A stretch of 64,000 bases of DNA from Brevundimonas sp. (GCF_027484365.1 NZ_JAIXTC010000023.1:124001-188000), one strand, 5' to 3'; positions 49,659 to 59,093 are shown, numbered from the stretch's first letter. Program-made: numbers and translations. The notes: generated by a model not told the origin, from the sequence alone.

Positions 49659-50465
49659 TCAGGCGTTCGCCAGCTCTACGATCCGCCTCACCAGTCCGCT
49701 GTCCGGATCCGCCAGCGGGTCCAGGACGGTGAAATGGTTCAGGCCGGGCAGGGCCTCGAACCGCGTCTCGACACCCTTGCCGCCCCAGAAGTCCGCCATT
49801 TCCCGCGACTGGCGCACGAACTCCGACGTCTCATCGGCACCCACGACGCAGTCCAGCACCGTCCCGCCCGGCGTCGATCCATTGGGCACGGGCCAGTGAA
49901 TCGGCGACAGGGCGGCCGCCTCGCGCGGATCCAGATTCAGGGCCGAATTCAGCGATGTGGGGATAAGCGGCTCCAGGTCGAACAGGCCCGAGATCGCGAC
50001 GGCCGCCGAAGCCCGTCCCTCCGACAGCATGCAGGCGGCCAGATGTCCGCCCGCCGAATGACCGAACACCACGGGCCGTTTGCCTGTCCGCGCGCGGATC
50101 AGCTCGACCGCGTCCCGGACCTCGCGAACGATCCGTCCGAGCCGCACATCGGGGCACAGATCATAGGACGGCACGGCCAGGCTGACGCCGTGGCTCAGCA
50201 GGGCCGGCGCGACCCAGCTGAACCACGACCTGTCCAGCGCCTGCCAGTAGCCGCCGTGGATGAAGACCGCGACCGGTGCGTCAGGCGCGGCGTCGAACAG
50301 GTCCATGACCTCGCGCTCGCCGGATCCGTAGGGCAGGGCGATCGGCGGATGCAGGGCCCGTGCGGCTGCGGCCTCCGCCTTCCACCGCGCCATGACGACG
50401 GGGTGATCCGGCACGGCGGCCCGGTTGTTGTATTCCGCTTCGAAATCGAGGGTCTTACCGGCCAC
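49659..50465 (-). CDS. Alpha/beta hydrolase, kynurenine-formamidase-like
   Basis: A 268-residue hydrolase. The HGGYW oxyanion motif is in VAVFIHGGYWQALDRSWFSW, the nucleophile in VVFGHSAGGHLAACML, and the catalytic His in LNHFTVLDPL, the pattern of BNA7/AFMID formamidases and related esterases. The N-terminal FEAEYNNRAAVPDHP is typical of the group. No kynurenine-pathway neighbour is present, so a general esterase is equally likely. It is divergent from the Lrp-domain gene. Confidence 0.83.
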   Translation of the reverse strand: MAGKTLDFEAEYNNRAAVPDHPVVMARWKAEAAAARALHPPIALPYGSGEREVMDLFDAAPDAPVAVFIHGGYWQALDRSWFSWVAPALLSHGVSLAVPSYDLCPDVRLGRIVREVRDAVELIRARTGKRPVVFGHSAGGHLAACMLSEGRASAAVAISGLFDLEPLIPTSLNSALNLDPREAAALSPIHWPVPNGSTPGGTVLDCVVGADETSEFVRQSREMADFWGGKGVETRFEALPGLNHFTVLDPLADPDSGLVRRIVELANA

Positions 50466-50510
50466 GTCCGCATCCGCTACTCAAGCCCGCGAACACCGGA
50501 GCCCACGACC

Positions 50511-50765
50511 ATGATGACCGCCATCTTCGTCTTCATCAAATGCGAGCTGGGCCACGCCAACGATGTCGCCGCCGACATGGTCGACAATGTCGAGTACGTG
50601 TCGGAGGTCTATTCCACCTCGGGCCAGTACGACCTTCTGGCGAAGTTCCAGCTGCCGAAGGAAATGGACATCGGTACCTTCGTCACGAAGTCGGTCCAGA
50701 CACGGCCGCATATCCGCGACACCTTCACGGTGATCACCTTCTCGCCCTTCCTTCCGACGAAATAA
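50511..50765 (+). CDS. Stand-alone Lrp/AsnC ligand-binding (RAM) domain protein
   Basis: An 84-residue protein containing only the effector-binding RAM domain of Lrp/AsnC regulators: TAIFVFIKCELGHANDVAAD, SEVYSTSGQYDLLAKFQLPK and RDTFTVITFSPF. The DNA-binding helix-turn-helix is absent. Such lone domains are conserved in bacteria and may sense amino acids. ATG 50511 (or the adjacent ATG 50514) starts it; the open frame upstream lies over the hydrolase gene on the other strand. Confidence 0.88.
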   Translation: MMTAIFVFIKCELGHANDVAADMVDNVEYVSEVYSTSGQYDLLAKFQLPKEMDIGTFVTKSVQTRPHIRDTFTVITFSPFLPTK

Positions 50766-50862
50766 GTCTCACAAGCTGACGCCGCGTCACGGTGGCGTTT
50801 CCAGACTGATCACTGCTAACCTGCCCGCCTGAGACGCAGGCACAGGCGTCAGGGAGCAAACC

Positions 50863-52041
50863 ATGGCCGATCTGGAAACCTTCCGCGCCGAGACGCGCGC
50901 CTGGCTGGAGGCGAACTGCCCGGCCGAATGTCGCGGGCCACTCGACAATGACGAGGACCGCGTCTGGGGCGGTCGCAACGCGACTTTCAAGACTCCGGCC
51001 CACAAGCAATGGATGGACGTCATGGCCGCGCGCGGCTGGACGGCGCCGCAGTGGCCCACGGAGTACGGCGGCGGCGGTCTCGACCGGGAACAGGCCAAGG
51101 TTCTGGCCTCCGAGATGCGCCGCATCGACGCCCAGATGCCCCTGTCGTCCTTCGGCATCTGGATGCTGGGCCCGGCGTTGCTTCAGTTCGGCACCGAGGA
51201 ACAGAAGAAGCGCTTCCTGCCCGAGATCGTCCGCGGCGAGATCCGCTGGTGCCAGGGCTATTCAGAGCCCGGAGCCGGTTCCGACCTGGCCGCTGTCCAG
51301 ACCCGCGCCGAGGACAAGGGCGACCACTGGATCATCAACGGCCAGAAGATCTGGACCTCCTACGCCGACAAGGCCGACTGGATCTTCTGCCTGATCCGTA
51401 CTGATCCGGAGGCGCCCAAGCATCTGGGCATCTCCTTCGTCCTGTTCGACATGGCCACCCCCGGGGTGACGACCCGACCGATCGAGTTGATCTCGGGCAA
51501 GTCGGCCTTCTGCGAGACCTTCTTCGACAATGTCCGCGTCGAGAAGGAGAACCTGATCGGGACGCTCAACCGCGGCTGGGACGTGGCCAAGGCCCTGCTG
51601 GCCCACGAACGCACCATGATCGGGGCGATCGGCGACATGGGCCGTCCGATCAGCCAGGTCGCGGTCGATTCCATCGGCCTGGACGACGCGGGCCGCCTCG
51701 ACGAACCCATGCTGCGGACCAGGATCGCCGAGCTTGAAATCGACGCCGCCGCCTTCCGTCTGTCGATGGAGCGGGTGGGCGACCAGGTGAAGGCCAGGCA
51801 GGTTTCCCCCGCCATCGCCTCCATGCTGAAGTATTACGGCTCGGAGCTGAACAAGCGCCGCCACGAACTGGCCATGGCCGCCGGCGGCTCGGACGCTCTC
51901 GAGTGGGAGAGCGAACGCTCGCACAAGGGCACGCCCGCCCGCGACTGGCTGCGCACCAAGGCCAACTCCATTGAAGGCGGCACCTCCGAGGTCCAGCTGA
52001 ACATCATCGCCAAACACCTGCTTCAGCTGCCGGGAGCCTGA
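50863..52041 (+). CDS. Acyl-CoA dehydrogenase (first of a pair)
   Basis: A 392-residue flavoenzyme of the acyl-CoA dehydrogenase superfamily. The FAD and substrate region reads IRWCQGYSEPGAGSDLAAVQ and the following GQKIWTSYADKADW is the family core. The C-terminal ANSIEGGTSEVQLNIIAKHL completes the FAD-binding arm. It is followed by a second dehydrogenase 4 bases later, so the products probably form a heteromer, as in steroid or branched-chain FadE pairs. The substrate is not deducible from the sequence. Confidence 0.9.
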   Translation: MADLETFRAETRAWLEANCPAECRGPLDNDEDRVWGGRNATFKTPAHKQWMDVMAARGWTAPQWPTEYGGGGLDREQAKVLASEMRRIDAQMPLSSFGIWMLGPALLQFGTEEQKKRFLPEIVRGEIRWCQGYSEPGAGSDLAAVQTRAEDKGDHWIINGQKIWTSYADKADWIFCLIRTDPEAPKHLGISFVLFDMATPGVTTRPIELISGKSAFCETFFDNVRVEKENLIGTLNRGWDVAKALLAHERTMIGAIGDMGRPISQVAVDSIGLDDAGRLDEPMLRTRIAELEIDAAAFRLSMERVGDQVKARQVSPAIASMLKYYGSELNKRRHELAMAAGGSDALEWESERSHKGTPARDWLRTKANSIEGGTSEVQLNIIAKHLLQLPGA

Positions 52042-52045
52042 GCCC

Positions 52046-53167
52046 ATGCCCCTGATCCTGACCGAAGAGCAGACCATGCTCAAGGACGCCGCCGACGGCT
52101 TCCTCAGCGAGAACGCGCCCGTCGCCCACTTCCGCAAGCTGCGAGACTCGAACGACGCCGACGGCGTCTCGCGCGACCTGTGGAAGGCGTTCGGCGAAAT
52201 GGGTTTCGCCGGCGTCATCATCCCCGAGGAACACGGCGGCTCGGGCCTCGGCGCCGTTGAGGCGGGCATCGTGGCCGAGGGGCTGGGTCGTACCCTGACC
52301 CCGTCGCCCTTTTTCGGCTCGTCCATCCTGGCCGCCCGCATCCTGATCGACGCGGCCTCGGCCGATCAGCAGGCCGCCTGGCTGCCGAAGATCGCGGCGG
52401 GCGAGGCCATCCTGTCCCTGGCCCTCGATGAGGGCCCCAAGCACCAGCCTTCCCGCATCGCCACCACGGCCGAGCGCAGCGGCAACGGCTTCAAGCTGAA
52501 CGGGGCCAAGGGCTTCGTTCTCGACGGCCACATCGCCGACGCCCTGATCGTTGCAGCGAAGACCGAGGCGGGCATCACCCTGTTCCTCGTCGATCCCGGG
52601 ACCTCGGGTGTCGAGATCGAACGCACGGTGATGGTTGACGCCCACAACGCCGCCCGCATCACCCTGACCGATGTCCAGGTCGACTCTGACGCCGTCATCG
52701 GCGGCGTCGATGCCGGAGAAGCGGCCCTGGAGGGCGCACTCAACCTCGGCCGCGCCTGCGCCGCCGCCTGCCTGACCGGTGCCGGCGACCAGGCCTTCCT
52801 GTCGACGGTCGAATACCTCAAGACCCGCAAGCAGTTCGGCAAGTTGATCGGCGAGTTCCAGGCCCTGCAACACCGGGCCGCCCACCTGTTCACCGAGATT
52901 GAGCTGGCCAAGGCTGCGGTGCTGAGCGCCCTGCAACGCCTCGACGCCGGCGCGCCGAAGGCCGACCTGGCCGTCTCCGTCGCCAAGGCCAAGGCAGGCC
53001 GCGTCGCCGAACTCGCCGTCCAGGAGGCGGTCCAGATGCACGGCGGCGTCGGCATGACCGACGCCTTCGATGTCGGCCTCTACATGAAGCGTGTCCGCGT
53101 CCTGAACGAACTCCTCGGCGATGCCGGATTCCACGCCGAGAAGCTCGCAAGGGCGGGGGGATACTGA
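52046..53167 (+). CDS. Acyl-CoA dehydrogenase (second of a pair)
   Basis: A 373-residue member of the acyl-CoA dehydrogenase family. Conserved blocks: EQTMLKDAADGFLSENAPVA, MGFAGVIIPEEHGGSGLGAV, YLKTRKQFGKLIGEFQALQH and VQEAVQMHGGVGMTDAFDVG. The flavin-binding SEPxxGSD loop of its partner is degenerate here (ILSLALDEGPKHQPSRIAT), consistent with a partner subunit in a heteromeric enzyme. Its ATG lies 4 bases after the previous stop, so it is co-transcribed. A dispersed repeat follows. Confidence 0.9.
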   Translation: MPLILTEEQTMLKDAADGFLSENAPVAHFRKLRDSNDADGVSRDLWKAFGEMGFAGVIIPEEHGGSGLGAVEAGIVAEGLGRTLTPSPFFGSSILAARILIDAASADQQAAWLPKIAAGEAILSLALDEGPKHQPSRIATTAERSGNGFKLNGAKGFVLDGHIADALIVAAKTEAGITLFLVDPGTSGVEIERTVMVDAHNAARITLTDVQVDSDAVIGGVDAGEAALEGALNLGRACAAACLTGAGDQAFLSTVEYLKTRKQFGKLIGEFQALQHRAAHLFTEIELAKAAVLSALQRLDAGAPKADLAVSVAKAKAGRVAELAVQEAVQMHGGVGMTDAFDVGLYMKRVRVLNELLGDAGFHAEKLARAGGY

Positions 53168-53173
53168 TCCCAC

Positions 53174-53327
53174 CCCTCTCCCCCTTGCGGGAGAGGGAGA
53201 CCGCACACGGCGGCGCAGCCGTCGTCCTTGTGCGGTCGGGCGAGGGGTCGTGCAGGCGGTCGGGTCGGCGAAACCCCTCATCCGACCTCGCTTCGCTCGG
53301 CCACCTTCTCCCGCAAGGGGAGAAGGG
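53174..53327. repeat. Mosaic dispersed repeat, type A left end and type B right end
   Basis: The element starts with the type A hairpin CCCTCTCCC...GGGAGAGGG (53174 onward) and interior GCACACGG...CTTGTGCGGTCGGGCGAGGG like the copy at 26754-26925. It ends with the type B sequence CTCATCCGACCTCGCTTCGC and CCTTCTCCCGCAAGGGGAGAAGG-like hairpin up to 53327, as in the copy at 28441-28598. It separates the second acyl-CoA dehydrogenase from hmgA. Confidence 0.75.
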
Positions 53328-53353
53328 CTAAGTCCTCCTCAGGGAGACTCTTC

Positions 53354-54655
53354 ATGACGCTGAACAGCGCGACCTATCTGACAGGCTTCGGCAACCATTT
53401 CGCCACGGAGGCCCTTCCGGGCGCCCTGCCGGTGGGCCGCAACTCGCCGCAGAAGACCCCGATGGGGCTCTATGCCGAGCAGCTCAGCGGCACGGCCTTC
53501 ACCGCCCCGCGCGCCGAGAACCGCCGGAGCTGGCTTTACCGCCTGCGTCCTTCGGCCCAGCACCCGGCGTATCAACCGTTCGCCCAGGGCAGGGTCCGCT
53601 CCGGCCCCTTCCACGACGCCCCGCCCAGCCCCAACCGCATGCGCTGGGACCCCCTGCCGATCCCGACCGCCCCGACCGACTGGGTCGAGGGTCTCGTCAC
53701 CTACGGCGGCAATGGCGATGCGGAGGCCCAGACGGGTGTCGGCATCCACCTCTATGCCGCCAACCGGTCGATGACCGACCGCGTCTTCTACGACGCCGAC
53801 GGCGAGCTGCTGATCGTGCCTCAGGAGGGCGAACACGTCTTCGTCACCGAGTTCGGGCGGATCGAGGCCGGTCCCGGCCACATCGTCGTCATCCCGCGCG
53901 GCGTCCGCTTCCGTGTCGAGTGTGACGGGCCCGTCCGCGGCTATGTCTGCGAGAACTACGGCGCGCCCTTCCGCCTGCCGGATCTCGGCCCCATCGGCTC
54001 GAACGGCCTGGCCAATCCGCGCGATTTCGAGGCGCCCGTCGCGGCCTTCGAGGACGTCGCCCTCCCCACCGAATGCGTGCAGAAATACGCCGGACGGCTG
54101 TGGGTCACGACTTTCGAACATTCGCCGCTCGACGTCGTCGCCTGGCACGGCAACCTCGTCCCCTATCGCTGGGACACTGCGCGGTTCAACACCATCGGCA
54201 CCGTCAGCTTCGACCACCCGGACCCGTCGATCTTCACGGTCCTGACCTCGCCGTCGGACACGCCCGGCACGGCCAATTGCGACTTCGTCATCTTCCCGCC
54301 GCGCTGGATGGTCGCCGAGGACACCTTCCGTCCGCCGTGGTTCCACCGGAACGTCATGAGCGAGTTCATGGGTCTGGTGACGGGGGCCTATGACGCCAAG
54401 GAGGGCGGCTTCGCTCCCGGCGGCGCGTCCCTGCATAACTGCATGAGCGGCCACGGTCCGGATCAGGCCAGCTACGACAAGGCCGTGTCTGCCGACCTTA
54501 AGCCCCACAAGCTCGAGAACACCCTGGCCTTCATGTTCGAAACGCGATTCCCGATCCGCACCACGGAATGGGCGCAGACCACCCCGACGATGCAATTCGA
54601 CTACGACGACGTCTGGACCGGCTTCGCCAGCGGCGACGTCTCACAACAAGGATAA
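53354..54655 (+). CDS. hmgA: Homogentisate 1,2-dioxygenase
   Basis: HmgA opens the ring of homogentisate in tyrosine/phenylalanine breakdown, giving maleylacetoacetate. The 433-residue protein has [20 protein letters not shown] at its start, the family blocks [20 protein letters not shown] and [15 protein letters not shown], and the iron ligands in [20 protein letters not shown] and [22 protein letters not shown] 53354 is preceded by AGGGAG. The gene for maleylacetoacetate isomerase is not in the window; the acyl-CoA dehydrogenases upstream are separated by a repeat. Confidence 0.96.
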   Translation: MTLNSATYLTGFGNHFATEALPGALPVGRNSPQKTPMGLYAEQLSGTAFTAPRAENRRSWLYRLRPSAQHPAYQPFAQGRVRSGPFHDAPPSPNRMRWDPLPIPTAPTDWVEGLVTYGGNGDAEAQTGVGIHLYAANRSMTDRVFYDADGELLIVPQEGEHVFVTEFGRIEAGPGHIVVIPRGVRFRVECDGPVRGYVCENYGAPFRLPDLGPIGSNGLANPRDFEAPVAAFEDVALPTECVQKYAGRLWVTTFEHSPLDVVAWHGNLVPYRWDTARFNTIGTVSFDHPDPSIFTVLTSPSDTPGTANCDFVIFPPRWMVAEDTFRPPWFHRNVMSEFMGLVTGAYDAKEGGFAPGGASLHNCMSGHGPDQASYDKAVSADLKPHKLENTLAFMFETRFPIRTTEWAQTTPTMQFDYDDVWTGFASGDVSQQG

Positions 54656-54658
54656 GCC

Positions 54659-55030
54659 ATGCGCCTTCTGATCACCGCTGCCCTGGCCGCCGCCGCCCTG
54701 TTGTCGGGCAGCTGCGCGCCGTCCGTCCCGAACGAGGCCGACCTGCCGCCGATGGCCCGCGCCGACCACGACCTGGCCCAGGTCTGCGAGGAGGACGGGG
54801 GCGAACTCATGCGCGTCGGCCGGATGCAGACCGAACGGTGCGTCGTGCCCTTCGCGGATGCGGGCAAGGTCTGCCGCGACGGCGACGACTGTCTGGGCGA
54901 CTGCCGCGCTGTTTCGGCCGGACCCAACACGCAAACCACCACCGGCGTTTGCGCCCCGAACGACCTGCCGTTCGGCTGCAACACGCCGATCGAGGACGGA
55001 CGCCCCGGCCCGACTCTTTGCGTCGACTGA
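54659..55030 (+). CDS. Cysteine-rich lipoprotein, hypothetical
   Basis: A 123-residue lipoprotein. The signal (LLITAALAAAALLSGSC) ends with a lipobox Cys. The mature part has about eight further cysteines in spaced pairs (ERCVVPFADAGKVCRDGDDC, then LGDCRAVSAG, TGVCAPND, FGCNTPIEDG), which suggests disulfide-bonded structure. The gene follows hmgA after 3 bases and is probably co-transcribed with it, although no link of function is evident. I do not recognise the family with certainty. Confidence 0.75.
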   Translation: MRLLITAALAAAALLSGSCAPSVPNEADLPPMARADHDLAQVCEEDGGELMRVGRMQTERCVVPFADAGKVCRDGDDCLGDCRAVSAGPNTQTTTGVCAPNDLPFGCNTPIEDGRPGPTLCVD

Positions 55031-55071
55031 CGGCGACGCATCCGGGTCGGTCATGCTAGCGTTTCTGCAGT

Positions 55072-55872
55072 ATGACCCTGACTGAACTCGCCGCCCTGCT
55101 GGCTCTGAATCTGGCCGTCCTGGTCGTCGTGATGCTGGCCCTGTGGGGGCTGGCGTTGCGGCTGAAGGACGTCAGCTTCATCGACGGCGTCTGGCCGCTG
55201 GGGATGCTGCTGCTGGCCCTGATCACCTTCCCCCGGACCGACGGCGATCAGACCCGGAAATTCCTGCTGCTCTGGCTCTGCGGCGTCTGGGCCGTTCGCC
55301 TCGGCTGGCACCTGCTCCATCGCTGGCGCGAGAAGGGTGTCGACGGTCGCTATGCCGAGATCGTGGAGACCCAGGAAAGAGAGCACGGCTGGAGCTTTGC
55401 CAGGACCGCCCTCCTGTTCGTCTTCCTGCCCCAGGCGTTTCTGGGATGGCTGACCTCCCTGCCGGTGCAAATGGGCCAGGTCGAAGATGGCCCGATCGGC
55501 TGGCTCGGCTGGATCGGGGCGGTCGTCGTGGTCGTCGGCATCGCCTTCGAGAGCATCGGTGACGCCCAGCTTGCGGCCTTCCGAAAGGACCCCGCGAACA
55601 AGGGCAAGGTGCTGGACACCGGCCTGTGGCGCTACACCCGCCACCCCAACTATTTCGGCGACGCCTGCGTCTGGTGGGGGTTGTGGCTGATTGCGGCCGA
55701 GACCGGATGGGTGGGGATCGCCTCGATCGTCGGCCCGGTCTTCCTGACCTTCACCCTGACGAAGTGGTCGGGCATCGGCATCACCGAAAAGGCGATCAGC
55801 AAGACCAAGCCGAAATATGCCGACTACATCCGCCGGACGAGCGCCTTTATCCCGCTGCCGCCGAAGACATAG
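55072..55872 (+). CDS. DUF1295 (steroid 5-alpha-reductase-like) membrane protein
   Basis: A 266-residue membrane protein of the DUF1295/ICMT-like clan. Several transmembrane helices surround DVSFIDGVWPLGMLLLALIT and VWAVRLGWHLLHRWREKGVD. The C-terminal catalytic-like region GLWRYTRHPNYFGDACVWWG is the hallmark, followed by GITEKAISKTKPKYADYIRR and TSAFIPLPPK. Members reduce steroid- or fatty-type double bonds or are uncharacterised; the substrate is not known. It lies about 40 bases after the lipoprotein gene. Confidence 0.87.
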   Translation: MTLTELAALLALNLAVLVVVMLALWGLALRLKDVSFIDGVWPLGMLLLALITFPRTDGDQTRKFLLLWLCGVWAVRLGWHLLHRWREKGVDGRYAEIVETQEREHGWSFARTALLFVFLPQAFLGWLTSLPVQMGQVEDGPIGWLGWIGAVVVVVGIAFESIGDAQLAAFRKDPANKGKVLDTGLWRYTRHPNYFGDACVWWGLWLIAAETGWVGIASIVGPVFLTFTLTKWSGIGITEKAISKTKPKYADYIRRTSAFIPLPPKT

Positions 55873-56005
55873 TCTCGCCGTACCGGACGATGGTTGCCCT
55901 CTTTGCTTTGAAGCATCGGCTTCGCCGGACAACCGCCATAGACGTCGTCCGGCGGGCTGCATGTCCAGTAATTGGAGCGTTCAATATAGATGTAAACGTT
56001 ACAGG

Positions 56006-56131
56006 GGAAATTCCATAAGTAATCATACGTACTCGAAGTCGCCTGGATCGAATTTAGTTGACCTTTTAGTCACGCGTTAACTGCGACGGTAGAAATAGCG
56101 GAAAAAGCTAATGGATCGGAGGAAATTCCAT
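56006..56131 (+). promoter_or_regulatory. Leader of the TonB-dependent receptor gene with duplicated GGAAATTCCAT
   Basis: The 257-base gap before the receptor gene is relatively AT-rich. The palindrome-containing GGAAATTCCAT occurs at 56006-56016 and again at 56121-56131, where it includes the ribosome binding site (GGAGG) and the start codon. TTGACC at 56059-56064, with AGTTGAC and GTTAACT arms close by, could be a promoter or operator. No transcript data are available. The rest of the gap (55873-56005) shows no gene. Confidence 0.35.
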
Positions 56132-58634
56132 GGCAGCAAAATCCGCATATCTCATCTTCACTCCAGTCGTTCTCGCAGCCGCCTTTACCCCGGCCCTCGC
56201 GGCTGAACCTGCCAGTGCGGCGGATGACGTCGTCGTCACCCAGGCCCAGGCGGCCCGCGCGCCGACCAGCACCCAGCAGGTGTTTTCGACCGGGGTTGCC
56301 CGGGGCCGCGACCCGCTCGACAGCGCGACGTCGACCAGCGCCCTGCGCCAGAGCGAGATCCAGGTGCTCGGGGCCCGTTCGCTGGGCGACATACTGCGGA
56401 ACATCCCGGGGATCCGGACCGAGTCCTCGACCGGGGACGGGAGCTCCGCCTACACCATCCGCGGCCTGCCCCTGGCGTCCGGGGGATCCAAGTACATGCA
56501 GATCCAGGAGGACGGCCTGCCCGTTCTCGAGTTCGGCGACTTTTTCAACGGCGCGACGGACATCTTCATCCGGGCTGACTTCAACCTGTCGGCGGTCGAG
56601 GCGATCCGGGGCGGTTCGGCCTCCACTTTCGCCTCGAACTCGCCCGGCGGTTTGATCAATCTGATCTCGCGGACGGGTGACGTGGAAGGCGGCGCGGTCC
56701 AGTTCACCACGGGCCTCGACTACGACACCGACAGGGTGGATTTCCACTATGGCGCGCCGATCACTGACACCCTGAGGTTCCATGTCGGGGGCTTTTACCG
56801 ATCGGGCGAAGGCCAGCGTCGGGTCGGCTTTGATGCCTACGAGGGAGGCCAGTTCAGGTTCAACGTCACCAAGCAATTCGCCAACGGCTACGTCCGCCTT
56901 TCGGGCAAGTATCTCGACGACCGTTCACCGCACTACCTGCCGGGTCCGGTCCGGATCACCGGCACGAACGACCGGCCGGTGTTCGAGAGCTTCAACGGCT
57001 ATGACGTCCGGCGCGATTCCATGCTGTCAGGCCAGCTGGGCGATCTCATCACCTTGGACGCCAACAACAATCCTGTGCGTCTTCCGATCAGCCAGGGCCA
57101 GGACGCCCATGTGCGTTCGATCGGAGTGGAGTCCCAGTTTGACGTCCGCGACTGGCTGATCACCCATCGCGCCCGCTATTCGGAGGTCTCGGGCGGGACG
57201 ACCCGCAACCTGGTCGCCAACATCTATTCCGGCGGCGCCCTGCCGGCGTCGCTGGGCGGCGGGACAGGCACGTTCACCTATGCCACGGGTCCGCGCGCCG
57301 GTCAGGTTATCTCCAACCTCGGCACCATGAACGGCAACGGCCTGGTGGTGGCCTCGGCGCTCAACCGGATCGATTCCAGTGATCTGGGCAACATCATCAG
57401 CGATCTTCGCGCGACCCGGGCCTTCAGCCTTCCCGGGGGCGAACTGACCCTGACCGGCGGCCTGTACAACTCGGTCCAGAACTATGAGAGCGACTGGCTG
57501 TACGGGAACCACCTCCAGGATGTGGCGGCTGACGGCCAATCGGCGCTGATCAACTTCACCAATGCCGCCGGCGTGCCCCAGTCCCAGGGCGGCTATCTGG
57601 GATTCAACCGTTCGGGGAGCACGGCCTTCTTCCGGCGGAAATACGATGTCCAGTACGAGATCGCGGCTCCCTACGGCTCGATCAACTACCGGTTCGGCCG
57701 GATCGCGATCGGCGCCAGCGTCCGCTACGACATGGGTCAGGTAAACGGCGAACTTTACGGGGCCGATCTGGGCGGCGGTCGGGTCGGTATTCGACCGTTT
57801 GACTTCAACGGCAACGGCGTCATCTCGGTGGCGGAATCACGGACCGCCTTCACCCCGCTCGATCGACCGGCGCCCGTCGACTACAGCTATGATTACATCA
57901 GCTATTCGACCGGGATTAATTTCCGGGTCTCGGAGCCGTTCGCGCTGTTCGCGCGGTACAGCCGGGGTGCCCGGGCTGCGGCCGACAAGGTGCTGTTCTC
58001 GAACAAGGTCAGCATGGTCGACGGCAGCATGCCCGATCCCGAGGACGGCTATGACGTCGTCGAACAGCTGGAAGGCGGCTTCAAGTACCGAACCCCGCAG
58101 CTGACGGTGAACGTGACCGGCTTCTCGGCCGATACCGAGGACACCAACGTCCAGGCCGGGGCGATCACCACCGACCGCGAGTACACCGCCTACGGCATAG
58201 AGACCGAGGTCGGCTACCGTGTGGGCGATTTCAGTCTGACGGGCGGAGTGACCTGGACACAGGCCGAGATCGTCAACGACAAGTTCAATGCCGCAGTGGC
58301 CGGGATGGTCCCCCGCCGCCAGCCCGACTTCATCTTCCAGGCCACGCCCCAGTACGAGACCCGGCAATTCACGGTGGGAGCCAACATCATCGGCTCGACC
58401 AGCAGCTGGGTCCAGGACGTCAACCAGATGAAGATGCCGGGTTACACCCTGGTGAACGCCTTCGTTCAGTTCCGGCCGATGGACCGGGTCCAGCTCATGA
58501 TCAACGCCAATAACCTGTTCGACGAAGTGGCCTTCATCGAGATCACGACCCCGGCCGTCCCGGCCAACGGTATCGGTCTGGGCCGGGCCGCCAATGGTCG
58601 GACCATCTCGCTGTCGGCCCGATTCGACTTCTGA
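56130..58634 (+). CDS. TonB-dependent outer membrane receptor
   Basis: An 834-residue receptor. A signal peptide (LIFTPVVLAAAFTPALAAEP) is followed by a short linker, the plug domain (RSLGDILRNIPGIRTESSTG, SAYTIRGLPLASGG, FNLSAVEAIRGGSASTFASN, SPGGLINLISRTGD) and a 22-strand barrel ending in the C-terminal phenylalanine motif SLSARFDF. There is no N-terminal STN signalling domain. Its ligand is not deducible, although the neighbouring glucose-catabolic genes make a sugar conceivable, as for maltose and other TonB receptors of Caulobacter. A strong terminator follows. Confidence 0.92.
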   Translation: MAAKSAYLIFTPVVLAAAFTPALAAEPASAADDVVVTQAQAARAPTSTQQVFSTGVARGRDPLDSATSTSALRQSEIQVLGARSLGDILRNIPGIRTESSTGDGSSAYTIRGLPLASGGSKYMQIQEDGLPVLEFGDFFNGATDIFIRADFNLSAVEAIRGGSASTFASNSPGGLINLISRTGDVEGGAVQFTTGLDYDTDRVDFHYGAPITDTLRFHVGGFYRSGEGQRRVGFDAYEGGQFRFNVTKQFANGYVRLSGKYLDDRSPHYLPGPVRITGTNDRPVFESFNGYDVRRDSMLSGQLGDLITLDANNNPVRLPISQGQDAHVRSIGVESQFDVRDWLITHRARYSEVSGGTTRNLVANIYSGGALPASLGGGTGTFTYATGPRAGQVISNLGTMNGNGLVVASALNRIDSSDLGNIISDLRATRAFSLPGGELTLTGGLYNSVQNYESDWLYGNHLQDVAADGQSALINFTNAAGVPQSQGGYLGFNRSGSTAFFRRKYDVQYEIAAPYGSINYRFGRIAIGASVRYDMGQVNGELYGADLGGGRVGIRPFDFNGNGVISVAESRTAFTPLDRPAPVDYSYDYISYSTGINFRVSEPFALFARYSRGARAAADKVLFSNKVSMVDGSMPDPEDGYDVVEQLEGGFKYRTPQLTVNVTGFSADTEDTNVQAGAITTDREYTAYGIETEVGYRVGDFSLTGGVTWTQAEIVNDKFNAAVAGMVPRRQPDFIFQATPQYETRQFTVGANIIGSTSSWVQDVNQMKMPGYTLVNAFVQFRPMDRVQLMINANNLFDEVAFIEITTPAVPANGIGLGRAANGRTISLSARFDF

Positions 58635-58664
58635 ACGCGTGTCCCCCACTGCGCGCGCTGAAGA

Positions 58665-58692
58665 GGCCCCCGTCGCGGTTGCGGCGGGGGCC
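58665..58692. terminator. Bidirectional terminator between receptor and lipoprotein genes
   Basis: GGCCCCCGTCGC (58665-58676) pairs with GCGGCGGGGGCC (58681-58692) with one mismatch across a GGTT loop. It lies between two convergent genes and can serve both. Confidence 0.65.
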
Positions 58693-58718
58693 AATCGGTC
58701 TTCAAACGCTTTCGGGCC

Positions 58719-59009
58719 TTAGTTGGCCGGGGGCGTGGTGACCGGGGCCATGGCGCCTTCCGGAGCCGACGGCGAAGTGTTCGGCGTGTTCGAGGTGGTC
58801 ATGCCGCCGTCGGCGTTGCCGGCTTGCTGCTCGATGCGGTCGGCCTCGGCGTTGAGGGCCGTTTCCTGGGATTCGGTCGGAGCAGCGGCGGCTTGCTGCT
58901 CCAGAGCGTCCGCCTGGACTTCGGCCTGCTTGTCGGCGGCCGATTCACCGCAGGCGGCGAGAGAAGCGGCCAGAGCCAGCGAAGCGGAGGCGATGATCAG
59001 TTTACGCAT
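58719..59009 (-). CDS. Small Ala/Gln-rich lipoprotein
   Basis: A 96-residue lipoprotein. The signal RKLIIASASLALAASLAACG contains the lipobox LAAC with Cys20. The mature part is a helix rich in Gln, Ala and Glu (SAADKQAEVQADALEQQAAA; ETALNAEADRIEQQ) and a Thr/Pro/Asn-rich tail. Similar short lipoproteins with coiled-coil-like helices are common in Caulobacteraceae. The start at ATG 59009 follows AAGGAAGGGA. It faces the TonB receptor gene. Confidence 0.8.
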   Translation of the reverse strand: MRKLIIASASLALAASLAACGESAADKQAEVQADALEQQAAAAPTESQETALNAEADRIEQQAGNADGGMTTSNTPNTSPSAPEGAMAPVTTPPAN

Positions 59010-59093
59010 AGGGAATTCCCTTCCTTGTTGAGCCAGAAAAATGCGGCCCCTCACGGAAGGTTCACGTCGCCGTGACGAATAATCCGAACGCCG

